Of a stretch of DNA of 44,842 nt, positions 8,169 through 16,331 are shown piece after piece (position 1 is the first letter of the stretch; each line of letters starts with the position of its first letter). Origin of the DNA: a virus. The notes under the pieces are model-generated. The model was not told where the DNA came from. It searched no databases and worked only from the letters and a program-made list of their open reading frames with translations. Made by a program: the position numbers and the translations under genes. The stretch is taken from positions 1-44,842 of IMG/VR virus record IMGVR_UViG_3300024259_000062; one strand, 5' to 3'.

Positions 8169-9117
8169 GGACATGACGGTCAAGGCCCTGAAGGACGCCA
8201 TCGCTGCCGCCGAGGCTGGCGACGATGAAGATCTGGAAGATGAGCTGGATGAGGAACTGGACGATCTGGACGATGAAGATGACGACGAGGAAGATGACGA
8301 GGATGACGACGAGTCCGATGACGAGGATGACGACGAGTCCGATGACGACGATGACGATGATGACGATGACGACGATGACGATGATGACGACGATGACGAC
8401 GATGACGATGACGACGATGATGACGACGAGGAAGATGACGACGAGGAAGATGACGACGAGGAAGATGACGAGGATGACGACGAGTCCGATGATGACGAGG
8501 ATGACGACGAGTCCGATGACGAGGATGACGACGAGGATGACGACGAGGAAGAGGCTGAGGAGAAGCCCAAGGCCAAATCCAAGGGAAAGGGCAAGGCCAA
8601 GCCCGCAGCTGAGGAGAAGCCCAAGGGCAAGGGGCGTGGACGCTCGGACATCAGCCAATATGTCAAGCGCGCAGAAGGTCCGGTTGGTCCCGAGAAGTCC
8701 CTTCCCTGTTGCTCCCCGACGGCACCCTGGCCGACCTCCAAGCCGCGGAACATCGCATTCGCAGCACTCCAGGCCGCCGGCAAGAAGGGTCTGACGAAGG
8801 AAGACTGGATTGAGGCGGTCACCGCCGCGTTCAAGAAGGAGAAGCTCACCCAGTCGGCAACGTCCAGCGTCACGACGGTCCTCAAGGCCGAGCGCAGGAT
8901 CACGATCGAAACGGTGGAGAAGAAGGCCGGCAACCGCTACAAGGTGGTTTGGCCGGTCAAGTCCTCGCCTGAGTTCGCGGAGTATGATGCCGAGCAGGCA
9001 AAGCTGGCGAAGAAGGGAAAGGGCAAAGCCAAGGCCGGAACGAAGGCCAAGGCAGCAAAGGAAGAGGCCCCGGCCGCAGAAAAGACCGCCAAGAAGAAGA
9101 AAAAGGCCAAGAAGTAG
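8113..9117 (+). CDS. Acidic-tract winged-helix-like protein, paralogue 1
   Basis: 334 aa in three parts. Residues 1-36 are a Lys-rich helical segment (LVKKAKKLGIKKAEDMTVKALKDAI) like a SAP/HeH DNA-binding motif. Then comes a roughly 115-residue Asp/Glu tract. Residues about 210-285 are a compact domain (NIAFAALQAAGKKGLTKEDWIEA...ITIETVEKKAGNRYKVV) shared with the proteins at 14,773 and 28,657 and winged-helix-like in pattern; a Lys/Ala-rich tail follows. Codon use is far more GC-rich (GCC, AAG, GAC) than in neighbours, suggesting high expression or recent acquisition. Start ATG 8113 has GCAGGAG upstream. Function unknown; a chromatin-like or DNA-mimic role is conceivable. Confidence 0.8.
   Translation: MAKADLVKKAKKLGIKKAEDMTVKALKDAIAAAEAGDDEDLEDELDEELDDLDDEDDDEEDDEDDDESDDEDDDESDDDDDDDDDDDDDDDDDDDDDDDDDDDDDEEDDDEEDDDEEDDEDDDESDDDEDDDESDDEDDDEDDDEEEAEEKPKAKSKGKGKAKPAAEEKPKGKGRGRSDISQYVKRAEGPVGPEKSLPCCSPTAPWPTSKPRNIAFAALQAAGKKGLTKEDWIEAVTAAFKKEKLTQSATSSVTTVLKAERRITIETVEKKAGNRYKVVWPVKSSPEFAEYDAEQAKLAKKGKGKAKAGTKAKAAKEEAPAAEKTAKKKKKAKK
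8221..8555 (+). repeat. Asp/Glu codon repeat tract
   Basis: About 335 bp of almost only GAT, GAC, GAA and GAG codons, with periodic GAGTCC (Glu-Ser) interruptions, coding for the acidic middle of the gene at 8113. Expansion or contraction by slippage is likely, so the exact length may vary between isolates or assemblies. Confidence 0.9.
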
Positions 9118-9157
9118 CAGCGCCCTGTTGAGAGCGTTTGATATACTACTTGGTCCG

Positions 9158-9191
9158 AAGGGACGGGTCGATTGACTGGCCCGTCCCTTTT
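9158..9191 (+). terminator. Intrinsic terminator after acidic paralogue 1
   Basis: Perfect 10-bp stem AAGGGACGGG / CCCGTCCCTT with a 12-nt loop, ending in TTTT. It separates the acidic gene from the FAD enzyme. A TATACT at 9143-9148 just upstream could start transcription through it. Confidence 0.85.
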
Positions 9192-9207
9192 CACAAACGA
9201 GGTCGCA

Positions 9208-10596
9208 ATGCCTAGATTGGTAGTTATTGGTGGAGGTATATCAGGGGCCTCTATGTTCTATCATATGAGGATGAACTATCCTGAATGGGAAGTAATCCTC
9301 TTAGAGAGGGGCAGTGAAGTAGGGGGCATTAATAGGAACATTGAAGTAGAGGGGCTGAGGTTTAGCCTGGGCAGCCGTTACATCTTCGGACTTAATCCGT
9401 TTACCGTAGATACGGTGTTAGAGCTTGCAGGGAGCGATTGCAAGCTTGGTCAGAGCCTTCATTCCGTATTCTATAAGGGAAGGTTCCTAGACTTTCCGGT
9501 CCAGATGAATACTTCAGGACTATCGCTCAGAGAGAGGGTGGAGTGTCTTTGGGGCTTGTTCCGTAGGTCAAACAAGAAGGATGTATGGTCTTTTGAGGAC
9601 TGGGCCATAGCAAAGTTCGGAGAGCCGATTGCGAGGAAGTTCATTCTTAGTCATGTGACTAAATGTTGGAAGGTAGATCCAGGTGAAATTGACTTTACTG
9701 GATCAGCAAAGAAGGTGATGGAGCCGAACGCAAGAGGGATGTTCTGGGGCGGCGTTCGTAGGCCAAAGCCTTTCGCAAACAACGAGTTCCTATATCCGGT
9801 TGGTGGAATAGGGACGATAGTGAATGAGATGATAGCCCGTGCTAAGTCTGGAAATAATATCCAGAAAGCTTGGGCTATTGATAGGACTAACTTTATGGTC
9901 TACGCAGTCGATATGTCGGAGAGAAAGGTTGTATCGACTGAGGGTGAAGAGGTGGAGTATGACGCCTTAGTCTCGACGATACCGATGCCTGGACTTGTAA
10001 ACTTGATTCATAATTCGAACATTGGAGTGCCTCAGGATGTTGTGCTTGCCGGGGAGAAGCTACGGTTTAACTGTATGGCTTCAGTCATGCTTGCCTTTGA
10101 GGGAGATATATTGAATGGACGTGAAGAGCATTTCATCTATGTCCCCGAGAAACGCTACAGATTCAGCCGTGTCTCTATCCCAAGAAATTTTGACCCAAGT
10201 AGTTGCCCGGATGGCCATACATCCCTCCTTGTTGAGATCTCCTTCGGCAAGGAACAGAAGAAGTTATTGTTTCGTGAAGATTACCAACGGGAATTGGCAG
10301 TCAAGATTGTTAGGGATGTTGAGGCTTTATTTCCGTGTGAATGCGGCCTTGGCCGAAAGCTCAAAGGATTTGCTGTCGGAGTCATCGACCCTTCCTACAT
10401 CATAACAGATGAGAATTACCACCCCGCAAGGAATAAGGTGATCGAGTATTTGAGACAGAACGACATCCATATGTTAGGTCGATTCGGGAAATGGGATTGG
10501 AGTCGTATTGAAGACACTATTCCTGAGTCACATGATCTATCTCATCGAATAGGAGGAAAGCCTTGGCTGGCGATGATGGCAACGGGGAGCAGTTGA
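9208..10596 (+). CDS. FAD-dependent oxidoreductase, UDP-galactopyranose-mutase-like
   Basis: 462 aa from ATG 9208 (GAGG upstream). The N-terminal dinucleotide-binding fold is clear: VIGGGISGA with G8, G10, G13, acidic E33 at the end of the second strand, then the second Gly pair VGGINR. Later YDALVSTIPMPGLV is typical of the UDP-galactopyranose mutase / protoporphyrinogen-oxidase-like family, and the length fits. A mutase would supply galactofuranose for sugar transfer, perhaps to alter a surface or modify DNA or protein, but no glycosyltransferase is nearby. Family well supported, substrate not. It is an unusual metabolic gene for a phage. Confidence 0.75.
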   Translation: MPRLVVIGGGISGASMFYHMRMNYPEWEVILLERGSEVGGINRNIEVEGLRFSLGSRYIFGLNPFTVDTVLELAGSDCKLGQSLHSVFYKGRFLDFPVQMNTSGLSLRERVECLWGLFRRSNKKDVWSFEDWAIAKFGEPIARKFILSHVTKCWKVDPGEIDFTGSAKKVMEPNARGMFWGGVRRPKPFANNEFLYPVGGIGTIVNEMIARAKSGNNIQKAWAIDRTNFMVYAVDMSERKVVSTEGEEVEYDALVSTIPMPGLVNLIHNSNIGVPQDVVLAGEKLRFNCMASVMLAFEGDILNGREEHFIYVPEKRYRFSRVSIPRNFDPSSCPDGHTSLLVEISFGKEQKKLLFREDYQRELAVKIVRDVEALFPCECGLGRKLKGFAVGVIDPSYIITDENYHPARNKVIEYLRQNDIHMLGRFGKWDWSRIEDTIPESHDLSHRIGGKPWLAMMATGSS

Positions 10597-10853
10597 GTGA
10601 GAGCCCTGCTCTGAACATCAAGAGGGCAGTTGAAGCAATGACTAACGCTTTAATATTCCAAGCATTAGTCCAACTCAAGAAGGGGTATGAGAAGACAGGC
10701 ATCCAAGAGGAAGGCTTGGTTAGGATAGTCTACGATAGGTTTGCCGAGAATGCTGATATTAGTTTCGGACAGGCCTGTTCAATTTTCTACTATGAAGGCT
10801 CAAGAAGGTTCATGGAACTTCAGAGGAAATCGTCCAAGAAAGGCGGAAAGTGA
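10593..10853 (+). CDS. Hypothetical protein
   Basis: 86 aa. A TTG at 10593 overlapping the previous stop (TTGA), with GGGGAG 3-8 nt upstream, is the preferred start; the frame also opens at TTG 10563. Helical composition with a Lys-rich tail. No family recognised. It ends one base before the ThyX start. Confidence 0.6.
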   Translation: MSESPALNIKRAVEAMTNALIFQALVQLKKGYEKTGIQEEGLVRIVYDRFAENADISFGQACSIFYYEGSRRFMELQRKSSKKGGK

Positions 10854-10854
10854 T

Positions 10855-11730
10855 ATGGCGGGTGAGAGTATAGGACTTCAGATGTCGTCTTCAGAACAAG
10901 CGAATGCCCCGATTACCAATACTCCGATAGTAAAGTTGGTCCACCCACCTAAGCCGGAAGATTGCCTCCGCCAAATAGCGACGATGTGGCTCGCAGCTCA
11001 CCACGTCGATCCGCTTTGGATTGTAGATGGCGGTCGAGCGTTCCCAGGATCATTTGATCCGGATCACGAGCAGATGGATGGTTTGACTCGCGGCGAGATC
11101 GAGAAGATGATCTGGGAAGAGGTTATCCCGATCCCGGCTTGGCAGACGGTGCTGGAGTGTGTCCGGTTCACGTTTGTGATCTATAACCTGAGTCGTCCGG
11201 CCCAGCAGCAGTTGACTCGACAGCGGCTCGGGGTAGGGTTCAACAACAATTCCCTCCGGGTTATCCAGCTGGAGACTTTCGCTAGGGATGGCAGGTATCG
11301 TATGCCGCCAAGATTCAAAGGGACTCCCGGAGAAGCAGTGTATCGCCACTCAATGGAGATGATACAGGGTGACTATAATACGTTGATCAGCTCAGGAGTC
11401 AAGCAGGAAGATGCCCGCGGCATTCTTCCTCAGAATATCCACTCCCCGACGGTGACGATGTTTGCCGACCTGAGGGCCTTGCTTAGCTTTATTCCCAAGA
11501 GACTTTGTTATGAGGCCCAGGATGAGATGAATGAAATGGCTGTGTCATTAAAGCAAGAAGTTGATCACTGGGACCATTGGTTCGGGAATCTTTTGAGCTT
11601 CCCTTGTTCTCGTAACAAGGAATGTGTGATCGGACCCGGTGCTGCTGAGAGGTGTCCACTTCCATATGAGTGGAAGGGCGGAGGGAACAAGGGGATTGTG
11701 ATTACCTCCCATAAGGAGGAAGTTGAGTAA
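10855..11730 (+). CDS. thyX: Divergent ThyX-like flavin-dependent thymidylate synthase
   Basis: 291 aa. ThyX makes dTMP from dUMP using FAD and methylene-tetrahydrofolate. The stretch from VLECVRFTFVIYNLSRPAQQ to FARDGRYRMPPRF aligns by eye with ThyX (fold lead-in, then the signature). The signature is altered: R122-Q-R...NNNS133-L-R135 stands where ThyX has RHRxxSxNxxSxR. The His is Gln, and the Ser/Arg pair is one residue further along. Both arginines and the late Ser-x-Arg remain. It may still be a thymidylate synthase or may act on a modified substrate. ATG 10855 follows AGGCGGAAAG. Confidence 0.72.
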   Translation: MAGESIGLQMSSSEQANAPITNTPIVKLVHPPKPEDCLRQIATMWLAAHHVDPLWIVDGGRAFPGSFDPDHEQMDGLTRGEIEKMIWEEVIPIPAWQTVLECVRFTFVIYNLSRPAQQQLTRQRLGVGFNNNSLRVIQLETFARDGRYRMPPRFKGTPGEAVYRHSMEMIQGDYNTLISSGVKQEDARGILPQNIHSPTVTMFADLRALLSFIPKRLCYEAQDEMNEMAVSLKQEVDHWDHWFGNLLSFPCSRNKECVIGPGAAERCPLPYEWKGGGNKGIVITSHKEEVE

Positions 11731-11753
11731 TGTATATCTCCTAAAAGGGAGAC

Positions 11754-12185
11754 ATGATGGATCGTAAAAGATTATTACTAGCATTGAAGAATGCTACCGT
11801 TTGGATTACTGGATCAAGAAGATATGCTCGTAATCCGGAATTTGCTTCTATATATCCGAATGGTAAAAAGGTCCATATGTATTCCAGGGTCAAGATGGAG
11901 ATAAGTTTAGGCAGGTTTTTAGGGCCATATGAGCATGTTCATCACGATGATGAGGATACTCTTAATGATAAGATGTATAATCTTAAACTGATGCCTATAG
12001 AGGATCATATTAAGTATCATGGTCTTTTGAGATCAAGAGAATGTTCAGTTGAAGGATGCAACAGGAAACATAGGGGCAAAGGGTTCTGTCTTAAGCATTT
12101 AAGGAGATGGAAGAACACCGGCTCCCCTTATTGTAGAATGAAACGTGGCCACGGCAAAAGAGAGGTTATTTTCGTAGGAGTGTGA
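11754..12185 (+). CDS. HNH endonuclease with C-terminal zinc motif
   Basis: 143 aa. The core EHVHHDDEDTLNDKMYNLKLMPIEDHIKYH matches the HNH pattern: His-His, Asn in the middle, closing His. A Cys/His cluster follows (CSVEGC...FCLKH), as in many phage-borne HNH enzymes. It may be a free-standing homing endonuclease or a packaging-associated nuclease. GGGAG precedes the ATG; an ATGATG pair gives alternative starts 3 nt apart. AT-rich codon use compared with ThyX hints at separate acquisition. Confidence 0.78.
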   Translation: MMDRKRLLLALKNATVWITGSRRYARNPEFASIYPNGKKVHMYSRVKMEISLGRFLGPYEHVHHDDEDTLNDKMYNLKLMPIEDHIKYHGLLRSRECSVEGCNRKHRGKGFCLKHLRRWKNTGSPYCRMKRGHGKREVIFVGV

Positions 12186-12187
12186 GG

Positions 12188-12565
12188 ATGGATCTTCTTC
12201 TAGTGATTAGTTGGTTTACAGGCATAATCTTCGTCACTATGACGGGGTATGGTGATGGGATTACAGATTCAGGGATCAACAAGCCAGGCTTCCACCTCGG
12301 GACTTATTGGGGGCCTTGGCACATCTGGAGTCGGCTTCAGTCAATCTTCTCTTTTTTGACTGGAGTCAGCTTTGCTGTTATGATCTTCATAGACTACAGG
12401 CTGGCCCTGTGGTCAGCGTTGCCGGGGTTGGTGCTGTTCTTCCTCGGCTTCAGAGCCGCGGTGTATCGAAACGGGAAGTATGAGCTATGGTATCCGAACG
12501 AAAAAGGAATCAAACGACTTCTGTCACGCTTACTTATAACAATTATCAGCAGGTTCTCGTCATAG
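12188..12565 (+). CDS. Membrane protein, about three transmembrane segments
   Basis: 125 aa from ATG 12188, 7 nt after GTAGGAG. Hydrophobic stretches: residues 3-18 (LLLVISWFTGIIFVTM), about 50-70 (SIFSFLTGVSFAVMIFI) and about 72-90 (ALWSALPGLVLFFLGF), then a basic tail. Likely an inner-membrane protein; nothing identifies its role. Confidence 0.65.
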   Translation: MDLLLVISWFTGIIFVTMTGYGDGITDSGINKPGFHLGTYWGPWHIWSRLQSIFSFLTGVSFAVMIFIDYRLALWSALPGLVLFFLGFRAAVYRNGKYELWYPNEKGIKRLLSRLLITIISRFSS

Positions 12566-12792
12566 TCTTGAGAGGAAAGAATCCTAGTGATTTGAAGAAG
12601 TTGACCCAAGGGGCAGTAAAGCTAGGCATTGCCCCTGAGTCTTCACTTGAAGTCAAGGATTCTGTTTGGGAGCCTATGCTACATAAGCTGAGGGCTGTTC
12701 ATCCGCAACTCACTGTAGAGGAACGGGAGTCCTCAAGAGATTGGTGTTTGCGGCGCGGCGTTTATCCTGGGGGCCATTTCGATCATGAATAG
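12487..12792 (+). CDS. Hypothetical protein
   Basis: 101 aa if started at ATG 12487, which overlaps the membrane protein by 79 bp; TTG 12567 would remove the overlap and leave about 74 aa. The sequence from LRGKNPSDLKKLTQGAVKLG onward looks like a small alpha/beta protein. No family recognised. It overlaps the next start by 8 bp. Confidence 0.5.
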   Translation: MVSERKRNQTTSVTLTYNNYQQVLVIVLRGKNPSDLKKLTQGAVKLGIAPESSLEVKDSVWEPMLHKLRAVHPQLTVEERESSRDWCLRRGVYPGGHFDHE

Positions 12793-12991
12793 GTATAAAA
12801 TGGTGTCTGATTTGGCTAACGGAGAAGATTACTCATTTGTGTCGGAATTCATAGTGAGTGATAGCGAGACTGCTCCTTTGTCTCTTTGGCAGAAATTCTG
12901 GAATCTATTCCGTAAAGACAAAAGGCGTCCGGTAAGAATAATCAAGAAGTGTGAACTGATAGGGGTGAGCTTTGTCCAAAAGAAGGCGTAA
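12785..12991 (+). CDS. Hypothetical protein
   Basis: 68 aa; ATG 12785 overlaps the previous gene. Acidic first half and basic second half (LFRKDKRRPVRIIKK). Its end overlaps the candidate terminase small subunit by 20 bp. No family recognised. Confidence 0.5.
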   Translation: MNRYKMVSDLANGEDYSFVSEFIVSDSETAPLSLWQKFWNLFRKDKRRPVRIIKKCELIGVSFVQKKA

Positions 12992-13754
12992 GAAAGTAGA
13001 GCGTCCAAACGCTGCCATAACTGTAGATAAGAGGCCGAAACGAATAGGCCCCTCAAACCGGACAAGTGCGTCTAGAGTAACAGATTTCAATGACCATGTT
13101 CGGTCTACGGTTCCTTCTGATATACCTGCCTCCCATATCTGTAATGGGCCTACCCCTAAAGGCCTGTGTAAGATGCCGGCAGGCAAAGGAACCAGTCATC
13201 CCGGGGTTGGTCGGTGTAAGACCCATGAGTCCAGGACGACTCTTGCTGTTAGGAATAAAGCTGAAGGCCTGGCCGAACTTGAGAGTAGGTATGGGGGCGG
13301 ACCACCGACCAGCCTCAAAATTAAGTATGAGGCCCTGTTAAGTGATGATGGCTTGATGGGCGTTCAAGATGAGATGGCTGCCTCAAAGGCGTTGCTTGCG
13401 GGTATTATGGATAGTATGGTTGATGTAGACTTTCAGTCAGACGAGGGTCAAAAGACCGCACTTAAGTTTTTGACTGCGTTTGAGAAGGTAGCAAAGCTCA
13501 GCTTGAAGCATCAGGAGTTACAGCGCAAGTCTGACTTCATTATTACCCTCCCTCAGTTCATGAAGATAGTTAGACAGATTAGCATGATTGTGACTGAAGA
13601 GCTTGTTTCCGTGGAGCCTGTGATAGCCACTAGGCTTAAGACAAGATTGGCTAGTGAGTTAGATATAACTGGTCGATCTGCTTTGGCTAACGAAGGTGCC
13701 GTTGTTGCTTCTTACGATGTGGAGGAAGATGATGGCTCGCAAGAAGAAGCGTAG
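12972..13754 (+). CDS. Candidate terminase small subunit
   Basis: 260 aa from TTG 12972, with AGGGGTGAG upstream. The N-terminal part has the pattern CNGPTPKGLCKMPAGKGTSHPGVGRCKTH (three Cys, two His spaced around HPG-GxC), which recurs in many phage terminase small subunits and nearby DNA-binding proteins; a long helical region follows. A small subunit would recognise phage DNA and load the large subunit (36,693). It lies 23 kb from that gene, which is unusual, so the call rests on the motif alone. Confidence 0.5.
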   Translation: MSKRRRKKVERPNAAITVDKRPKRIGPSNRTSASRVTDFNDHVRSTVPSDIPASHICNGPTPKGLCKMPAGKGTSHPGVGRCKTHESRTTLAVRNKAEGLAELESRYGGGPPTSLKIKYEALLSDDGLMGVQDEMAASKALLAGIMDSMVDVDFQSDEGQKTALKFLTAFEKVAKLSLKHQELQRKSDFIITLPQFMKIVRQISMIVTEELVSVEPVIATRLKTRLASELDITGRSALANEGAVVASYDVEEDDGSQEEA

Positions 13755-14016
13755 ATCAGATCCTAACAAGAAGTTGAAGTGCGTTGAGTGCAAGCAGTCA
13801 AGCGTTGGAAATGAGAGAGTGGGTTGGGTGTATATTGGGAGTTTGGGTGAAGTGAGGATGGTGAGTAAGACAGGCAAATTCTTCGTGTCTTTGGTGGAGA
13901 ATAGTTGGGTCTGTTGCTACGACTGTCTCATGAGTCTTATGGAGCGGATAGTAACTGAGGATGACGAGGCAGGCAAAAACGTGAAGAAACAGCTTAAGTT
14001 GACTGGAGAGATGTAA
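13732..14016 (+). CDS. Zinc-binding small protein
   Basis: 94 aa from ATG 13732, 6 nt after GGAGG. A Lys/Arg-rich N-terminus, then CVEC and, about 37 residues later, CCYDC, forming a likely zinc site. It overlaps the previous gene by 23 bp. No family recognised. Confidence 0.6.
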   Translation: MARKKKRRSDPNKKLKCVECKQSSVGNERVGWVYIGSLGEVRMVSKTGKFFVSLVENSWVCCYDCLMSLMERIVTEDDEAGKNVKKQLKLTGEM

Positions 14017-14052
14017 GCAAAGAAAGTATTAGGAACACCCTCTCGACCATCG

Positions 14053-14058
14053 TATATT
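14053..14058 (+). promoter_or_regulatory. -10-like box of a probable promoter
   Basis: CGTATATT box at the same context (CG before TATA, followed by an AGGA-like stretch) as the TATACT promoters at 6762 and 14,659. No clear -35 17 nt upstream. It lies about 50 bp before the gene at 14,109. Confidence 0.35.
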
Positions 14059-14108
14059 ACCTATAGGATAAGGAAAGAGCATCTAACGGGTAGAGAGGGG
14101 GTGAGAAG

Positions 14109-14465
14109 GTGGCTAAGCGTAGGATCAAAAAGACAGCCCTGTCCACGACCAGATGCCCATATTGTGACTCCAAGTTGGATACACCGCTTGGTATTGGGCC
14201 AACGTCCAGAGATATGGTCAGGCTTGGGAAAGAACTTGGTCTCAGGTTTAGTGAACACAACCTGAAGCACTTTGTTCGTGAAGGCATGCTTCCTCGCTCA
14301 GTCCAGAGGCCGATGGTTATGGACGGGAAGCATACTTCGATTGGTGTATTCCCTGAGAAGGCAGCCCAACGTCTCAGGATCATCGCTAAGATGAAGTTGA
14401 TCCACAAGATGTCCGAAGAGCAGATTAAAGTGAAGCTGAGAGAGAAGGGCCTGTTGTATGAGTAG
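14109..14465 (+). CDS. MerR-like HTH protein with zinc knuckle
   Basis: 118 aa from GTG 14109. A basic start, then CPYC, a middle segment, and a C-terminus (GVFPEKAAQRLRIIAKMKLIHKMSEEQIKVKLREKG) that reads like the helices of MerR-type winged-helix proteins, where 'YP.....RL..I...K..G.SL.EI...L' is usual. Likely a DNA-binding regulator. It has its own leader with a TATATT box at 14,053 and a CCCTCTC/GAGAGGG inverted repeat. Confidence 0.5.
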   Translation: MAKRRIKKTALSTTRCPYCDSKLDTPLGIGPTSRDMVRLGKELGLRFSEHNLKHFVREGMLPRSVQRPMVMDGKHTSIGVFPEKAAQRLRIIAKMKLIHKMSEEQIKVKLREKGLLYE

Positions 14466-14772
14466 TAGGAGCCATTTAATAGGGGCGACAAAAATTGCAC
14501 AGGAGGCACCTTGCGTTTACAAATCGTCTGCTGTGCCTAGAAACCGATGTCGGATGACGATGTCGGGTGGCTTCTATTACCTTATATAAGGCCGGGAGAG
14601 GGCAGAAGAAAGAATGTAGTATTCACCCTTTTCGCTTTCTCCAGCTTCGTTGGTTTCGTATACTTTAGGTAGAGGGAAGAAGGACCAGCCCTCAAGGGGT
14701 CGCGAAGGTGCCGGACCCCAAAGGCCACTAACGGCCCACGGCATCGAAGCCAAAACGGATGGAGGTCCGAAG
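14466..14772 (+). promoter_or_regulatory. Leader region with promoter before acidic paralogue 2
   Basis: About 300 bp without a gene. A promoter matching the phage set is at 14,636-14,664 (TTTCTC, exactly 17 nt, TATACT, then TTAGGTAGAGGGA as in the other cassettes). A GATGTCGGATGACGATGTCGGG imperfect repeat sits near 14,546. The 100-nt 5' leader downstream of the promoter is GC-rich and ends in GGAGG before ATG 14,773. I see no small gene in it. Confidence 0.5.
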
Positions 14773-15390
14773 ATGGCCGAAGCAACCGCGACACGTCGGA
14801 GCAAGAAGGGCAAGGCGGCCACGAAGTCCGTGGCCGAGGAAGTCGAAGATGTCCAGGATGAGCTGGAAGATGAGCTCGATTCCGTTCTGGACGAAGATGA
14901 GGTGGTAGACGATCTCGACGATGAGACCGAGGATGACGATGAGGTAGATGAGGACGAGGATGAGGATGAGGATGAGGATGAGGATGAGGATGATGAGCCA
15001 AAGGCCAAGGCTCCCAAGAAGGAGAAGAAGGCCAAGGGCTTCATCTGTGCCTCGGTAGAGGAAAAGCACCCCGGCGAAGCCAAGGAGTGCTACTCCGCCA
15101 CCGCCCCGTTCCGTCAGTCTCCGGCCAGGAATGGAGCGTTCAAGACGCTTCAGGATGCCGGGAAGGCCGGGCTTGATCTGGAGGCCTGGATCGGCGAGGT
15201 CGCAACGTCCTTCGAGGAAGGTGGAGTTAGCGGGTCCGCAAAGGGCGCGGTGAGCTTCATCCAGAAGGCCACAAAGCGCGTGACGATCGGCAAGCTGCCC
15301 GACGGCAACTACGTTGTCGTGGAGCCGCTGGCGGACAAGAGCCGTCGGACGTTCAATAAGAACGGGACGGTGAGGAAGGCATCGAAGTAG
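14773..15390 (+). CDS. Acidic-tract winged-helix-like protein, paralogue 2
   Basis: 205 aa from ATG 14773, 7 nt after GGAGG. A Lys/Arg-rich start, then an Asp/Glu tract of about 60 residues, then the domain shared with 8113 and 28,657: SPARNGAFKTLQDAGKAGLDLEAWIGE...VSFIQKATKRVTIGKLPDGNYVVV. Codon use is GC-rich like paralogue 1. It is monocistronic, with its own promoter at 14,636 and a strong inverted repeat after the stop. Role unknown; three diverged copies with separate control imply an abundant or stage-specific DNA-associated protein. Confidence 0.8.
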   Translation: MAEATATRRSKKGKAATKSVAEEVEDVQDELEDELDSVLDEDEVVDDLDDETEDDDEVDEDEDEDEDEDEDEDDEPKAKAPKKEKKAKGFICASVEEKHPGEAKECYSATAPFRQSPARNGAFKTLQDAGKAGLDLEAWIGEVATSFEEGGVSGSAKGAVSFIQKATKRVTIGKLPDGNYVVVEPLADKSRRTFNKNGTVRKASK

Positions 15391-15396
15391 TTCATT

Positions 15397-15481
15397 GAGG
15401 CCGTAGAGCGACCCCATTGGTCGGGAGACCAGCTGCGTTTCACCTCAGTAGCGCGGCGGCTCCCCTTGGCTCTACGGCCTC
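15397..15481 (+). ncRNA. Structured intergenic RNA element (unclassified)
   Basis: A perfect 12-bp inverted repeat (GAGGCCGTAGAG at 15,397-15,408 and CTCTACGGCCTC at 15,470-15,481) closes a 61-nt interior that itself can pair (CGACC/GGTCG). There is no long T run right after, so it is not a standard terminator. It lies between acidic paralogue 2 and the SWIM-finger gene. It could be a processing signal, a leader structure or a small RNA. Confidence 0.5.
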
Positions 15482-15501
15482 GTTACATTTTGGAGGAAAA
15501 G

Positions 15502-16038
15502 ATGGCAGGCCACTTCAAGATGGCCAGTGTTAGAAGGATCAAGAGGGACGAGGGCAAGCGCAAAGCTACAGAGCGCAAACGACCTTCCGTTTTTGAGGAT
15601 GACGTTGATCCTTATCCGTCAGGCAAATCCTTTTCCAAAAAGGAGATACGCAAGAGAGCAGAAAAATTGGCCCCGAAGAAGGGATGGAGCGTATCTCTTG
15701 CTGAGAAGGTAGTCCGTAGGGAGATTGCCCGATTGAAGGTGAAGATGCTTAGGATACCAGTTGGAGCCTTTACCGGGGGCAAGTTTACAGTCAAGGGCTA
15801 TGTAATCAAATACAAGACAATCAATGTTCGGTTTGAGAACCGAATGCTTTGGAGATGGAGGGCCTATAAGTGTAGCTGTCCGGCAGGCAGTAACGGGCAT
15901 AGATGCTGGCATCAGGACTATACTGACTATATGCTGGACGGGATGACTACTATACCGCAGAAGTATGGGATGTTTCATAAGCCAGTCTTGTTGGGAATAA
16001 GGAGGTCGATACGTGAATCCAAAGCCGGTGGAAGTTGA
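15502..16038 (+). CDS. SWIM-type zinc-finger protein
   Basis: 178 aa from ATG 15502, with GGAGG 5 nt upstream. The C-terminal third holds YKCSCPAGSNGHRCWHQDY, the CxCx(n)CxH pattern of SWIM fingers, which bind nucleic acid or protein and often accompany nucleases or recombination factors. The rest is Lys/Arg-rich. An earlier in-frame ATG at 15,466 lies inside the structured element and lacks a ribosome binding site. It overlaps the next gene by 26 bp. Confidence 0.65.
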   Translation: MAGHFKMASVRRIKRDEGKRKATERKRPSVFEDDVDPYPSGKSFSKKEIRKRAEKLAPKKGWSVSLAEKVVRREIARLKVKMLRIPVGAFTGGKFTVKGYVIKYKTINVRFENRMLWRWRAYKCSCPAGSNGHRCWHQDYTDYMLDGMTTIPQKYGMFHKPVLLGIRRSIRESKAGGS

Positions 16039-16318
16039 CGGAGATTATGAGATACGGACGTTGACACTGACTCGTCCCGTCAAAGTAATAAGCTGGAATA
16101 AGCAAATCGAAGGTGAGCTTGAACTTTCTCCTGGGGAGTATGAGGTGCTTAGGGTCAAGAATCCCTTCATCCAGTCAAGCGTCCGTAGTAGTGAGTGGTG
16201 GGTGACAAGAGAGGCGAAGGGTATGGCTGTGGGAGCTTGGAAGCATAATCTCTTTGTAAGAGTAGGCGAAGTCAGGAAGGTAGTAGGCCAAGAGAAGGTG
16301 GATACGTTTTTCGACTGA
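16013..16318 (+). CDS. Hypothetical protein
   Basis: 101 aa from GTG 16013 with AAGGAGG about 7 nt upstream. Beta-rich pattern with many alternating hydrophobics (EIRTLTLTRPVKVISW, LFVRVGEVRKVV). No Cys and no membrane segment. No family recognised. Confidence 0.65.
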   Translation: MNPKPVEVDGDYEIRTLTLTRPVKVISWNKQIEGELELSPGEYEVLRVKNPFIQSSVRSSEWWVTREAKGMAVGAWKHNLFVRVGEVRKVVGQEKVDTFFD

Positions 16319-16331
16319 GGGGGTAGCGCAT

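Noticed and set aside
8106-8933. Long - strand frame of Ser repeats opposite the acidic tract
   Set aside because: A mirror of the Asp/Glu codon tract on the other strand; the + frame has the ribosome binding site and paralogues.
14577-15417. Long - strand frames opposite acidic paralogue 2
   Set aside because: Shadows of the GC-rich, repetitive coding strand.
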